This document shows, one piece after another, positions 51,895-61,205 of a stretch of DNA of 64,000 nucleotides. The notes below the pieces were generated by a model. The model searched no databases. It had not been told where the DNA came from and worked only from the letters and a program-made list of their open reading frames with translations. Every line of letters starts with the position of its first letter. The stretch's first letter is position 1. Source of the stretch: Mucilaginibacter xinganensis (GTDB lineage: Bacteria > Bacteroidota > Bacteroidia > Sphingobacteriales > Sphingobacteriaceae); NCBI RefSeq assembly GCF_002257585.1, contig NZ_CP022743.1, positions 310,001 through 374,000 of the forward strand. The letters run 5' to 3'. The position numbers were made by a program, and so were the translations under genes.

Positions 51895-53295
51895 TTAAAT
51901 CTCTATTTTTTGATGCTGGTATGGAATCTCTACGTCTCCAAACCCTTTATCTAAAATCCGTTGCCTGAAATGCTGCTGTACATCATATTCTCCGTGTACC
52001 AGGAATATTTTCTTTACTATTTTGGGGTCCTGGCAACTGATGAAATGCAGCAGGTCTTCATAATCGCCATGTGCGCTCATTGATTTAATGGCCTGTACTT
52101 CGGCCCTTACCTGGTATTTTTCACCAAAAATAAACACTTCGCTATCGCCGCGCAAAAGGTGGCCACCGAGCGAGTTAGGCTCACAATATCCCACCATTAA
52201 AATGGTGTTTTCGGGCCCGTTAATATTGTTTTTAATATGATGTTTTACCCGGCCGGCTTCAGCCATGCCAGATGATGAAATTATTACGCATGGTGTGGGG
52301 TCATCGTTCAATGCCTTTGATTCTTCGGTTGACTGGATAAAGCGAAGCCCTTTAAATCCAAAAGGGTTAGGGTCAATTTTCAAAACAGCGGTAACCTCTT
52401 TATTGTAAACCTCCGGATGATCCATTAAAACACGGGTGGCCTTTTCCGAAAGCGGGCTGTCAACATAATAACGCAGATCGGGTAATATTCCCTTAAGCTC
52501 AAGTGCATTTAAAGCATATAACAACTCCTGCGTACGCCCCACGCTAAATGCAGGGATAATCAACTTACCTTTCTTAATAAGGCAGGTTTGCTTAACCACT
52601 TCAAGCAGCGCGTCTTCAATAGCTCCAACATCTTTATGTAATGAGTCGCCATAGGTTGATTCCAGGATAATATAGTCGGCTTGCGGAAAAGGTTGCGGCG
52701 TTTTTAACAGCATATCACCATACCGCCCCACGTCGCCGCTAAACGTTAGCTGTGTAAGTTTACCTTCCTCCAAAATGGACAGATTTACTGCCGCGCTGCC
52801 TATCAGGTGGCCGGCATCCGTAAATTTAAGTTTAACCTGCGGCGTTATTTCATACGTTTCATTGTAATCAACAATTTTAAACAACCGCAATGATTCCATC
52901 GCCTGTTCTTCGCTGTAAAGTGGCTGCAGCAGCGGCAGCCCGTTTCTTTTGCGGTGCTTATTACTGTACTCGGTATCCTGTTCCTGTATTTTTGCCGAAT
53001 CCATCAACAGGATTTTCGCCAGGTCCATGGTTGCTGCTGTACAAAAGACAGGCCCGTTAAAGCCTTCAGCAACCAGCCGGGGGATTAAGCCGCAATGATC
53101 AATATGCGCATGCGATAATATGAGGTAATCAACCCCCTTCGGATTAAAGCCAAAATGCTCGTTTAGGTCTTCGGTCTGCTCCCCCATTCCCTGGAACATG
53201 CCACAATCCAATAAAATTGCTGTTCCGCTGTTTAACCGGATCAAATGTTTGCTGCCTGTTACATTACGTGCGGCACCATGAAAAGTTATATTCAT
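51895..53295 (-). CDS. MBL-fold beta-CASP hydrolase, RNase-type
   Basis: A 466-residue metallo-beta-lactamase-fold protein: LSHAHIDHCGLIPRL zinc motif near residue 60, DAGHLIGSAAV, FSGDVGRYGD, the beta-CASP insertion, and the C-terminal RNA-specificity part with SSSGMAEAGRVKHHI and KSMSAHGDYEDLLHFI, ending in FLVHGEYD. This is the CPSF73-like family of endo/exoribonucleases. It probably processes RNA in the cytoplasm. Confidence 0.92.
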   Translation of the reverse strand: MNITFHGAARNVTGSKHLIRLNSGTAILLDCGMFQGMGEQTEDLNEHFGFNPKGVDYLILSHAHIDHCGLIPRLVAEGFNGPVFCTAATMDLAKILLMDSAKIQEQDTEYSNKHRKRNGLPLLQPLYSEEQAMESLRLFKIVDYNETYEITPQVKLKFTDAGHLIGSAAVNLSILEEGKLTQLTFSGDVGRYGDMLLKTPQPFPQADYIILESTYGDSLHKDVGAIEDALLEVVKQTCLIKKGKLIIPAFSVGRTQELLYALNALELKGILPDLRYYVDSPLSEKATRVLMDHPEVYNKEVTAVLKIDPNPFGFKGLRFIQSTEESKALNDDPTPCVIISSSGMAEAGRVKHHIKNNINGPENTILMVGYCEPNSLGGHLLRGDSEVFIFGEKYQVRAEVQAIKSMSAHGDYEDLLHFISCQDPKIVKKIFLVHGEYDVQQHFRQRILDKGFGDVEIPYQHQKIEI

Positions 53296-53388
53296 TTATA
53301 TGGTTGTATGTTTTTGTTGATTTGAAAATAAAAAATAAAAAAATTGCAAAACTATTATTTTAGTTATAACTTTAATAATCATTAAATT

Positions 53389-53445
53389 ATGAAGGTAATA
53401 TTATTAACAGCATTATTGTTTTCAGCCTGCGCTGCTGAATGCTGA
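53389..53445 (+). CDS. Possible 18-residue lipopeptide (MKVILLTALLFSACAAEC)
   Basis: The frame reads as a miniature lipoprotein signal with lipobox LFSAC, stopping four residues later. It resembles entericidin-like or lysis-type peptides in length, or may be a decayed gene. It is 117 bases upstream of the blaI-like gene. No clear promoter seen. Confidence 0.3.
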   Translation: MKVILLTALLFSACAAEC

Positions 53446-53562
53446 AAAAGCACAGTAAAGCCACATTAAACTCACGACCTAAATTAATTAAAAATAATTG
53501 CTGAAACCCGGGCAGCCCTATACAGGCTACCTATTTTAAGTATTAAACATTGTTATTAGTGT

Positions 53563-53934
53563 ATGGAAATTAAAGAATTAACACGTGCCGAGGAGCAGAT
53601 TATGCAGGTGCTGTGGCAGTTAAAAAAAGGATTTGTTAAAGATGTGATTGATGTGCTTCCGGAACCAAAACCGGCGTATAACACGGTGTCAACCATAATC
53701 AGGATACTGGAAGCAAAGGGTTTTGTTGGGCATACGGCGTTTGGCAAAAGCCACGAATACCACCCGGTAATAAGCAAAGAACAATATCAGAATTTTGCTA
53801 CCGACAAATTAATGAACGGATATTTCGATAATTCGGTAAAGCGCATGTTCTCATACTTTGTAAAAAAAGAGAAGATCGACCTTAAAGAAGCCGATGAGAT
53901 AATGAAACTGATTGAAAAACTTAAAGAGAAATAA
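53563..53934 (+). CDS. BlaI/MecI/CopY family transcriptional repressor
   Basis: A 123-residue winged-helix repressor: [40 protein letters not shown] and [18 protein letters not shown] are typical. In this family a partner M56 peptidase inactivates the repressor; the next gene, two bases on, encodes such a peptidase, so the pair is a BlaI/BlaR1-like switch. Its target genes are not visible. Confidence 0.93.
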   Translation: MEIKELTRAEEQIMQVLWQLKKGFVKDVIDVLPEPKPAYNTVSTIIRILEAKGFVGHTAFGKSHEYHPVISKEQYQNFATDKLMNGYFDNSVKRMFSYFVKKEKIDLKEADEIMKLIEKLKEK

Positions 53935-53936
53935 TT

Positions 53937-55670
53937 ATGACCGGGTGGCATTATTTATTGCTGGTAAATATTTACCTGCTGCTGTTTTATGGTTTCTATG
54001 CTTTGCTGCTGCGCAAAGAAACCTTTTTCCAGCTTAACCGGGTTTACCTGGTAGCATCATCCTTATTGTCATTCATTATCCCCATGATCCAGTCTAACTG
54101 GGTCCAGAATCTCTTTATTACAAAAGAAGTACAGCTGACTATTTATAACAGCCCGCTAATTGTGTACCGGTTTAAGCCTATCCAGCATAGTGAGATAACG
54201 ATGGGACAGGTGTTGGCGGCCATTTATATTGCCGGGATCTCTTTTTTAGTTGTCCGTTTTATCTGGCAAATGATAGTGCTTAAAAAACTAATTAACCAGC
54301 CGAACTCTGCCGTCGCTTATTCTTTTTTCAATAAAATTAAACTTGCTGACCACCAGGCAGACAATAGAATAATAGCGGCGCATGAACGTGTACACGCCCG
54401 GCAATGGCACTCGGCAGATGTGTTACTTATTGAAGCCGTGATGATTATTAACTGGTTTAACCCGGTGGTTTATCTTTACAGGTTCTCTATAAAACACATT
54501 CATGAATATATAGCCGACAGGCAAGCCCTGAATGCAGGTACCAATAAAAGCGATTATGCATTACTACTGCTGAGCCAAACATTTAACACGCCACACCAGC
54601 TGGTAAACCCTTTTTATAATCACAGCCTGTTAAAACTGCGGATAATAATGCTGCAAAAGAGCAAATCCAACCGGATTGCACTTATTAAATATGGGTTATC
54701 GGCACCGTTGTTTATTTTGATGCTGGTACTTTCGTCGGCGACGGTAAATAACAGCAAAACGGTTGGCTTTGTAAATAAAAAGGTAGAGCAGGTATTACTA
54801 ACCCCCGCAACAGCTATGCAGCCATCTATTATACTCGACAGTACGACAATGGTAACCGGCGACACCGCTGGGAAACCGGGAAGCAGCATTGCTGAAAATA
54901 AAAAGCCGGCAGAAGTTTATCCACCACAAACCATTGAATTAAATGCGCCGGAACCCAACAATACTGCTGCTGCACAGGACAACCCGCCGGTTGTTGAGGA
55001 CAGGGTTTTTACTTCGGTTGAAGTGGTACCACAATTTCCGGGCGGCGTAGAGGCTTTTAGCCGATACCTGGCTAAAAACATAAAGTATCCGGCAAATATG
55101 CGCGAAAAAGGCGTACAGGGGCGAGTGATCATAAGCTTTATAGTTGAAGGAGACGGATCCATCTCCAACGCCCATGTTACCCGTGGCATTGCTGACGAAT
55201 TAGATAAAGAAGCTTTGCGTGTAATGGCCGCTTCGCCTAGATGGACACCCGGGGTGCAAAATGGCCGACCGGTAAGGGTGGCTTATTCGGTACCGATCTC
55301 ATTTACTTTAGTTGACGATGACAGCCCAAAATCAACCCAGGAACTGACTGTTACCGATGCTAACGGTGCCGTGAACCAAAAGGTGCCGCTTTCATCAATA
55401 ACCTCGATCGTATCAAAAACGGATACAGGCAAAAAAGCATTTAAATTTAATGTAAGTGCAGCCGGCAGGCCTTTGTATTTAATTGACGGGAAGGAAGCTT
55501 CGGATATTTCCCTTATCGACCCAAACGCTATAGAATCAATAGCTGTGTTTAAAGATGTAAGCGCAACATCCATCTACGGGAGTAGAGGCAAAAACGGTGT
55601 TGTTTTACTGACCATGAAAAAGCCGCAGCCCAGCCTTCCGCTTAAAAAAGAGCCTGAAGCAAAGCATTAA
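53937..55670 (+). CDS. M56 BlaR1-like peptidase fused to TonB C-terminal and plug-like domains
   Basis: A 577-residue membrane protein. The N-terminus has three helices and the zinc motif [11 protein letters not shown] (about residue 148), with [12 protein letters not shown] downstream. After a fourth helix (about 250-268) and a Pro-rich linker comes a TonB C-terminal domain (about 361-458: [34 protein letters not shown]). The last about 60 residues read [20 protein letters not shown]...[17 protein letters not shown], the plug signature of SusC-type receptors. So sensing, TonB-like contact and a plug-like module are joined in one chain. Confidence 0.9.
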   Translation: MTGWHYLLLVNIYLLLFYGFYALLLRKETFFQLNRVYLVASSLLSFIIPMIQSNWVQNLFITKEVQLTIYNSPLIVYRFKPIQHSEITMGQVLAAIYIAGISFLVVRFIWQMIVLKKLINQPNSAVAYSFFNKIKLADHQADNRIIAAHERVHARQWHSADVLLIEAVMIINWFNPVVYLYRFSIKHIHEYIADRQALNAGTNKSDYALLLLSQTFNTPHQLVNPFYNHSLLKLRIIMLQKSKSNRIALIKYGLSAPLFILMLVLSSATVNNSKTVGFVNKKVEQVLLTPATAMQPSIILDSTTMVTGDTAGKPGSSIAENKKPAEVYPPQTIELNAPEPNNTAAAQDNPPVVEDRVFTSVEVVPQFPGGVEAFSRYLAKNIKYPANMREKGVQGRVIISFIVEGDGSISNAHVTRGIADELDKEALRVMAASPRWTPGVQNGRPVRVAYSVPISFTLVDDDSPKSTQELTVTDANGAVNQKVPLSSITSIVSKTDTGKKAFKFNVSAAGRPLYLIDGKEASDISLIDPNAIESIAVFKDVSATSIYGSRGKNGVVLLTMKKPQPSLPLKKEPEAKH

Positions 55671-55776
55671 CGTAAATCAACTATAACCCTGGTGGCGGGC
55701 ACAGTTGATGTGTTCGCCATTTTTTATGCGTTTTATTTAGATTAATATTTACATTTATCTAAAAATCCTTTCACAC

Positions 55777-56178
55777 ATGAACTGGAAACTCATCTTTCAA
55801 CTATCAATTTTTGGATTGATAATGGCCTTTGGTACCGTGTCCTTAATCCCGCAAAATGTTGAACCGGCATTTTGGCTGGTGATATTTGTTTTTTCCGCAT
55901 GGGTTATTGCAAGGGCCTGCCCAAATAAATACTTTTTACATGGCTTTGTTACCGGACTTGTAAACTGCGTATGGATTACGGCGGTGCATTTCCTGTTTTT
56001 TCAAAAATACACAGCTGGCCATCCACAAATGGATACCCTGGTGAATGATATGCCTGCCTCTTTTTCAACCCATCCGCGTATAGCAATGGCCCTGGCCGGT
56101 TTGGCACTTGGCATCTTGTCGGCCATAATTGCGGGGATATTTGCGCTTGTTGGTTCAAAAATCGTTTCAAAAGGTTAA
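55777..56178 (+). CDS. Hypothetical membrane protein
   Basis: A 133-residue protein with four hydrophobic helices (about 8-24, 30-47, 54-75, 103-127) and no motif I recognise. A loop of about 25 residues (KYTAGHPQMDTLVNDMPASF) joins the third and fourth helices. It starts 107 bases after the M56 gene on the same strand. Confidence 0.7.
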   Translation: MNWKLIFQLSIFGLIMAFGTVSLIPQNVEPAFWLVIFVFSAWVIARACPNKYFLHGFVTGLVNCVWITAVHFLFFQKYTAGHPQMDTLVNDMPASFSTHPRIAMALAGLALGILSAIIAGIFALVGSKIVSKG

Positions 56179-56258
56179 CCGCGCTGCAATTAAAGTAAAA
56201 AAACACCCCCTGATTGAATAATTATAAAGAAAGAGGTTTTAGATAAATTCAAAATTTA

Positions 56259-56266
56259 TACCTTTG
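56259..56266 (+). promoter_or_regulatory. -7 promoter element TACCTTTG
   Basis: TACCTTTG fits TAnnTTTG, 63 bases upstream of the SPW-repeat gene. Confidence 0.4.
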
Positions 56267-56329
56267 AAAACAAATACCATAGCACAGGTATTTATTAGTA
56301 AATAACATACAAAAGTTTAATATAAAAAT

Positions 56330-56740
56330 ATGAAGCCCTTTATTTCAACAAAAGTATACGGAGTTTTAAACTATATCCTTGCGCTTACCCTTATTGCCGC
56401 TCCATGGCTATTTAACCTGGTTGACATTTCGAGCGCCGCGTTGTTTTTACCAATGTACATAGGATGGCTGCAGCTGATAATGGCTATTTTTAGCAGAAGC
56501 GAAACTGGGTTTATTAAGCAATTCCCTTTAACCATCCATTTTGTACTTGATGTGCTAATGGGCTTTGTATTAATGGTATCGCCATGGTTATATACCTTTT
56601 CGTCAAAAGCTTTCTGGCCTGAATTGTTATTAGGTGGCCTTTTATTCCTGATGGGGATCTTTACTGATAAATCTCCCTTCACTACCAGAAACCCGCACAA
56701 CCATGCTGTTGGTTTTTTAGCTTCAACTGATTCAAACTAA
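56330..56740 (+). CDS. SPW-repeat-like small membrane protein
   Basis: A 136-residue protein with four helices in two similar halves; the first contains IAAPWLFNLV, the second MVSPWLYTFS, as in SPW-repeat proteins. The tail is polar (TRNPHNHAVGF). Function is unknown. It is followed by a terminator. Confidence 0.75.
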   Translation: MKPFISTKVYGVLNYILALTLIAAPWLFNLVDISSAALFLPMYIGWLQLIMAIFSRSETGFIKQFPLTIHFVLDVLMGFVLMVSPWLYTFSSKAFWPELLLGGLLFLMGIFTDKSPFTTRNPHNHAVGFLASTDSN

Positions 56741-56768
56741 TACAACGGCATTTGGATGCCAGCTATAG

Positions 56769-56803
56769 AAAAGGCGCATAAACATTGTTTATACGCCTTT
56801 TTT
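56769..56803 (+). terminator. Rho-independent terminator after SPW gene
   Basis: A 14-bp stem with one mismatch (AAAAGGCGCATAAA / TTTATACGCCTTTT), 5-base loop, followed by TT. Confidence 0.82.
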
Positions 56804-56850
56804 GTTGCCCGTTTTTCTGCTGCCAAAGCCGCTTCAATTACAGGCAACTC

Positions 56851-57381
56851 TTAATACTCTATCCCTTTTTCAGGCATCCAAACCTGGCTTTTTATCAGCC
56901 ATTTATCATTTATCTGCCTTAACACAAACGTAAATGCTCCGCGTGCCGAAAAATGGGCGTGGTCTGGCAGGTTACCGCTATAATTTACAGGCACAACCAC
57001 ATATACGTTTTCTGAAGTTTGTTGATATACTTTTACCGACTCGATCGTTCCTTTGAATTTGCTGATGTGATAATCTTTAACAGCCTTTTCAACCGCGTTT
57101 ATCCACTGAATGCCGGCGGTTGGCCCGTTCCATGAATACGGAGGCTCGTCATCAGCTACTACCGCATTGGGGGTATATAAATTTGCCACTGCCTGGATGT
57201 TGAAATCATTGGCTGCATAAATAGCTAGCCGAACCACCTCCATTACGTCGGCATTGGGAACCGTATCCGTAGCCCTTACCAGAGCGGCGTTATTGATTGG
57301 GTTAAGCCTGCCCTTTGCTTTAACTACGCTGCTTGCCACAATCAGGCAAAGGAATAAAATAAGCGCTGATTTTTTTATCAT
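56851..57381 (-). CDS. Exported SnoaL/DUF4440-like protein
   Basis: A 176-residue protein with a signal peptide (first 22 residues). The remainder is a cone-shaped alpha+beta fold of the SnoaL/NTF2 type: VVRLAIYAANDFNIQAVANL, YTPNAVVADDEPPYSWNGP, FTFVLRQINDKWLIKSQVWM. These proteins often act as isomerases or bind small ligands. Substrate unknown. Confidence 0.82.
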   Translation of the reverse strand: MIKKSALILFLCLIVASSVVKAKGRLNPINNAALVRATDTVPNADVMEVVRLAIYAANDFNIQAVANLYTPNAVVADDEPPYSWNGPTAGIQWINAVEKAVKDYHISKFKGTIESVKVYQQTSENVYVVVPVNYSGNLPDHAHFSARGAFTFVLRQINDKWLIKSQVWMPEKGIEY

Positions 57382-57547
57382 TGTTTAATGGAAAGGACTC
57401 AATTTTATATCATTAATTCAACCCGGTATTTATACCCCCGAATATAAAAAAAGGATTTGATGTCTAAAAACGCAAAACTGCCGTGCAAAATATAGCGGAT
57501 AGACAAATAAAAATTGCTGTATGAATGGCGCATTTGTGCCATGTTTA

Positions 57548-57555
57548 TACCTTTG
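57548..57555 (+). promoter_or_regulatory. -7 promoter element TACCTTTG of csaA
   Basis: TACCTTTG ends four bases before the csaA ATG, so the message would begin at the start codon, i.e. leaderless or nearly so. Confidence 0.5.
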
Positions 57556-57559
57556 TAGC

Positions 57560-57895
57560 ATGGAAACGATTACCTGGCAAGATTTTGAAAAAGTAGAACT
57601 GCATGCCGGAACGATTGTGGAAGTAGCTGATTTTCCGGAGGCCCGCAAACCAGCTTACAAAATAAAAGCCGACTTTGGCCCGCATGGCATCAAATGGTCG
57701 AGCGCACAAATCACAAAACATTATACCAAAGATGAATTGCCCGGAAGGCAAATTATTGGCGTTATAAACTTTCCTAAAAAACAGATCGCAAATTTTATGT
57801 CGGAGTTTTTGGTTACCGGCTTTGCCGATGAAAATGGCGACATTGTTTTGGCAGCAGTAGATAAACCTGTACCCAACGGCAGCAAACTTATATAA
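57560..57895 (+). CDS. csaA: CsaA-like tRNA-binding domain protein
   Basis: A 111-residue OB-fold protein: [60 protein letters not shown] and the end KPVPNGSKL are hallmarks of CsaA/EMAP-II tRNA-binding domains. CsaA is a dimeric chaperone-like protein that can bind tRNA. The ATG at 57560 is chosen for this length. Its stop overlaps the next start (TAATG), so it is coupled with a tRNA deaminase. Confidence 0.9.
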   Translation: METITWQDFEKVELHAGTIVEVADFPEARKPAYKIKADFGPHGIKWSSAQITKHYTKDELPGRQIIGVINFPKKQIANFMSEFLVTGFADENGDIVLAAVDKPVPNGSKLI

Positions 57896-58368
57896 TGAGA
57901 TACATTAGTTTTGGCGATGAGCCAACCATATCGCCCGACGATTTTTTTATGAACGAGGCGCTGAAAGAAGCCAAAGAAGCACTTGCTGAAGACGAAATCC
58001 CTATTGGTGCAGTGGTGGTTTGGAACGGGCGCATTATTGGCAGGGGGCATAACCTTACTGAACGGTTGAACGATGTATCGGCGCATGCTGAAATGCAGGC
58101 GCTTACGGCAGCGGCCAACTCCATGGGCGGTAAATATTTAAGAGACTGTACGCTGTATGTTACCATGGAGCCCTGTGTAATGTGCGCCGGAGCCTGCTAC
58201 TGGTTTCAGCTTAGCCGGATAGTATTTGGTGCATACGATGTAAAACTTGGTTTTGGCCGTTTAAACCAAAAGGTAACACACCCAAAAACTATCATCACCG
58301 GCGGTATTCGCGAAAACGAGTGTGCTGAACTGGTGAAGGATTTTTTTAGGACGAAGAGGGGGAAGTAA
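57895..58368 (+). CDS. tadA: tRNA-specific adenosine deaminase TadA
   Basis: A 157-residue zinc deaminase with the active-site HAEMQAL (His ligand and proton-shuttle Glu) and PCVMCAGAC (two Cys ligands). FMNEALKEAKEALAEDEIPI and RIVFGAYDVKLG fit TadA. It converts A34 to inosine in tRNA-Arg(ACG). The N-terminus is about 15 residues longer than in E. coli; an internal Met at FMNEAL is an alternative start. A guanine or nucleoside deaminase is possible but less likely. Confidence 0.88.
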   Translation: MRYISFGDEPTISPDDFFMNEALKEAKEALAEDEIPIGAVVVWNGRIIGRGHNLTERLNDVSAHAEMQALTAAANSMGGKYLRDCTLYVTMEPCVMCAGACYWFQLSRIVFGAYDVKLGFGRLNQKVTHPKTIITGGIRENECAELVKDFFRTKRGK

Positions 58369-58370
58369 GC

Positions 58371-58464
58371 CCATAGTCTATGGTCCATAGACCATGGTGA
58401 TCTGGGGGTGGCTTTATTCGCTACTTTACTACTATGGACTATGGACCATGGTCCATGGACTATA
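58371..58464. repeat. Heptamer tandem repeats forming a long imperfect hairpin
   Basis: Two arrays of 7-base units (type ACYATGG, e.g. ACTATGG ACTATGG ACCATGG TCCATGG) lie at 58371-58397 and 58431-58464. The first is nearly the inverse complement of the second (about 22 of 27 positions), giving a stem with a loop of about 34 bases. Units also contain the palindrome CCATGG. It separates tadA from sod. Confidence 0.75.
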
Positions 58465-58507
58465 AAACAAATGACATTTATAAGAACAATTATCACTATT
58501 AACGCTT

Positions 58508-58515
58508 TATATTTG
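58508..58515 (+). promoter_or_regulatory. -7 promoter element TATATTTG of sod
   Basis: TATATTTG fits TAnnTTTG, 34 bases before the sod ATG. No TTG at -33 is seen. Confidence 0.45.
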
Positions 58516-58549
58516 TTACATACTATCATTAAACATTAAACTAATCATT

Positions 58550-59158
58550 ATGGCTTTTACACTACCGGCGTTATCTTACGCTACCGATGCCCTTGAACCG
58601 CACATTGATAAATTAACTATGGAAATTCACCATGGGAAACATCACCAGGCTTATGTTACCAACTTAAACAAAGCGTTGGAAGGCAAACCTGAAGCCGATG
58701 GCAGCATTGATGATATTATTAAAAGCATTTCGAAGTTCCCGCCTGCGGTACGCAACAATGGCGGTGGCCACTATAACCACAGCTTGTTCTGGACATTGCT
58801 TTCGCCAAGCGGCGGCGGTGAGCCAACAGGAGCTTTAGCAGCAGCAATTACCAGCACTTTCGGTTCATTTGCCGATTTCAAAACAAAAGTGCAGGAAGCC
58901 GGTGCAACCCGTTTTGGTTCTGGCTGGGCATGGTTGATTGTTACCGCTGATAAAAAATTAGCCGTTACATCAACACCAAACCAGGATAACCCTTTAATGG
59001 ATATTGCTGAAGTAAAAGGCACGCCTATTTTAGGTATTGATGTTTGGGAACATGCTTATTATTTAAAATATCAAAATCGCCGCCCTGATTATTTGGCAGC
59101 TATCTGGAACGTGATCAATTGGAACCACGTTGCTGAATTATACGCAAGAGCGGTATAG
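58550..59158 (+). CDS. sod: Fe/Mn superoxide dismutase
   Basis: A 202-residue cytoplasmic enzyme that dismutates superoxide. Metal ligands are the His in [12 protein letters not shown], the His in [11 protein letters not shown], and Asp and His in [19 protein letters not shown]. The Gly after SGWAWL and the pattern [14 protein letters not shown] fit the Mn/cambialistic type, but the metal cannot be decided by eye. Confidence 0.95.
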   Translation: MAFTLPALSYATDALEPHIDKLTMEIHHGKHHQAYVTNLNKALEGKPEADGSIDDIIKSISKFPPAVRNNGGGHYNHSLFWTLLSPSGGGEPTGALAAAITSTFGSFADFKTKVQEAGATRFGSGWAWLIVTADKKLAVTSTPNQDNPLMDIAEVKGTPILGIDVWEHAYYLKYQNRRPDYLAAIWNVINWNHVAELYARAV

Positions 59159-59189
59159 TTCCCTAACTCTCACGAAATTAATAATTTAG

Positions 59190-59223
59190 CGGCAGGGACC
59201 TGATGGTTTCTGCCGTTTTTTTT
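59190..59223 (+). terminator. Rho-independent terminator after sod
   Basis: Stem CGGCAG/CTGCCG with an inner ACC/GGT and TGAT loop, followed by eight T. Confidence 0.85.
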
Positions 59224-59322
59224 ACGCTTATAGCTGATTAACAGGCCATTGCCTTCGTTGGTACTTGGTTGTTGAGAAGCACTGATTTTCATCTTACCTT
59301 AATTAAATAAACAGTCATTACC

Positions 59323-60318
59323 ATGAAAGCGATAGTTCTTGAAGCGGCAGATAAGCCGCTTGTTTTAAAAGAGGTTGACAACCCTGGCCTTGCGCCAGGG
59401 GAAGCCCTGGTAAAAATAAAAGCAGCCGCCTTAAACCGCCGCGACTACTGGATAACCATTGGCAAATATGCCGGCATTAAATACCCAACTATATTAGGTT
59501 CAGACGGTGCCGGTATTGTGGAGGCTGTGGGCGGCGACACCGACCGGCATTTAATAGGTACTGAAGTGATCATTAACCCAGGTTCCGGCTGGGGCGATGA
59601 TCAAAATTTCCAGTCGGACGATTTTAAAATATTAGGCTTGCCTGCTGATGGTACCTTTGCGGAATATGTTAAAGTGGAGGTGCAGCAACTTCATACCAGG
59701 CCCGCGCATTTATCATGGGAACAAGCCGCTGCCGTTCCGCTGGCCGGGTTAACCGTTTTTAGGGCATTATTTACAAAAGGCAAAATAAAAAAAGGCGACA
59801 AGGTATTAATAACAGGGGTTGGCAGTGGTACGGGGCTATTTGCCCTTCAATTTGCATTGGCGGCTGGTTGCCAGGTATTCGCAACCACCGGCTCGGGCGA
59901 AAAAATGGAGCGGGCCAAAAAGCTGGGTGCGGCAGCCGCTGTAAATTATAAATCGCAGGATTGGGCCGAACAGCTCTTGCACCTTGCCGGCGGGTTTGAC
60001 GTAATAATAGACAGTGCTCTTGGCGATGGTTTCGCCAAATTGCCTGATCTTTGCAATCCCGGCGGCAGGATAGTGATTTTTGGCGGAACTGCGGGCAATA
60101 TCCCGGCTTTAAATGGCCGAAAAATCTTTTGGTGCCAATTGCAGGTGATCGGCACCATGATGGGCAGCCCCGATGATTTTAAAGCGATGGTCGCTTTCGT
60201 TAATGAACATCAAATAGTTCCAGTTATTGATGCGGTTTTTCCATTAGCTGATGCAGCTGAAGCTATATCAAAAATGGAGCATTCATCGCAGTTTGGCAAA
60301 ATCGTTTTAAAGCCATAG
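59323..60318 (+). CDS. Zinc-less MDR alcohol dehydrogenase/quinone reductase-like protein
   Basis: A 331-residue medium-chain reductase. GroES-like N-terminus with AALNRRDYWITIGKYAG and LGSDGAGIVEAVGG, and a Rossmann core with VLITGVGSGTGLFALQFALA, ATTGSGEKMERAKKLGAAAA, FDVIIDSALGDG. The catalytic-zinc Cys is replaced by Arg/Asp (NRRDYW), as in quinone oxidoreductases. It uses NADPH; substrate unknown. Confidence 0.9.
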   Translation: MKAIVLEAADKPLVLKEVDNPGLAPGEALVKIKAAALNRRDYWITIGKYAGIKYPTILGSDGAGIVEAVGGDTDRHLIGTEVIINPGSGWGDDQNFQSDDFKILGLPADGTFAEYVKVEVQQLHTRPAHLSWEQAAAVPLAGLTVFRALFTKGKIKKGDKVLITGVGSGTGLFALQFALAAGCQVFATTGSGEKMERAKKLGAAAAVNYKSQDWAEQLLHLAGGFDVIIDSALGDGFAKLPDLCNPGGRIVIFGGTAGNIPALNGRKIFWCQLQVIGTMMGSPDDFKAMVAFVNEHQIVPVIDAVFPLADAAEAISKMEHSSQFGKIVLKP

Positions 60319-60392
60319 CGTAAGTTTCACGCCTGCGTAAGGCTTGCTCAGGTCCCAGCCATGCTTGAAGCTATCGCGCCTGTTATAACGCA

Positions 60393-60431
60393 AAACGGGC
60401 CGGCACCCTATCATCAGATGCCGGCCCGTTT
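60393..60431. terminator. Bidirectional terminator, MDR / mla genes
   Basis: A 13-bp GC-rich perfect stem AAACGGGCCGGCA and complement with a 13-base loop between convergent genes; T-rich on both sides. Confidence 0.85.
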
Positions 60432-60452
60432 ATCATATAAGATGACCTGCTT

Positions 60453-61205
60453 TTACTGATTATTCTTTTTATCCTGTGCTGCCTGGGCTTTTTTAATAGA
60501 GTCCTGCTGTGCCTTTTTCTTTTTGTTTTTAAAGAACCCTTTCAACAAAAAGTTATGCTGAGCCGCTGTAAGGTCCTCATTTAAAGTACTGGTGGTTTTA
60601 TGCACATTTTGCATGGTGGTTTTTGCCTGGCGCACGGTTCCTTCCAAATCGCGCGAAAGCTTGTCGTTATTCAATAACCTGCCAATGCTGCCCTTACCAC
60701 TGTTAACCTTGGCTACAATGGCCGATAAGCCTTCGGTAAGCGATGCAGCATTATCTGCAACTTTGGTGAGCTTTCCTATCATCTTATCCACATCAAACGG
60801 ATTCACCGATGCCAGCTGCCCACCATCCTGTATGGACTGTGTGCTCGTGATACCCCCCGGTGCAATTACTACCAATTTGTCGCCCATCAGGCCATCGCTG
60901 CCGATACTTAATTTAGAGTCGGTTTTTATAAATTTTTTAACCTCGTTGTTTAAAGTAAGGTCAACGCGTACGGCGCTGTCGGTAACTATGGTTATGGCCT
61001 CAACCACGCCCACATTTATACCCGCAAAACGAACATTGTTGCCCACCTGCAGCCCGTTCACATTTTTAAATGTTCCATGAATACGGAAGGTTGAGCTGAA
61101 CATGTTTTTTTGATTGCCAATGAAAAATATAACCAGTACTAACACCGCAATGCCGATAAAGGTAAAAACGCCAATTTTTATTTTCTGTGATGAAGTTGCT
61201 TTCAT
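60453..61205 (-). CDS. mlaD: MlaD-family (MCE) lipid-transport substrate-binding protein
   Basis: A 250-residue protein with one N-terminal membrane helix (about 10-30) and an MCE domain (IHGTFKNVNGLQVGNNVRFA GIN-type sequence, GSDGLMGDKLVVIAPG). The C-terminus is helical and ends in a basic Lys/Gln-rich stretch. It overlaps the ATPase gene by four bases. It should shuttle phospholipids between membranes with MlaEF. Confidence 0.9.
   Translation of the reverse strand: MKATSSQKIKIGVFTFIGIAVLVLVIFFIGNQKNMFSSTFRIHGTFKNVNGLQVGNNVRFAGINVGVVEAITIVTDSAVRVDLTLNNEVKKFIKTDSKLSIGSDGLMGDKLVVIAPGGITSTQSIQDGGQLASVNPFDVDKMIGKLTKVADNAASLTEGLSAIVAKVNSGKGSIGRLLNNDKLSRDLEGTVRQAKTTMQNVHKTTSTLNEDLTAAQHNFLLKGFFKNKKKKAQQDSIKKAQAAQDKKNNQ

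Noticed and set aside
58371..58464. Considered as a CRISPR array
   Set aside because: Units are seven bases without unique spacers and the two arrays are inverted to each other.
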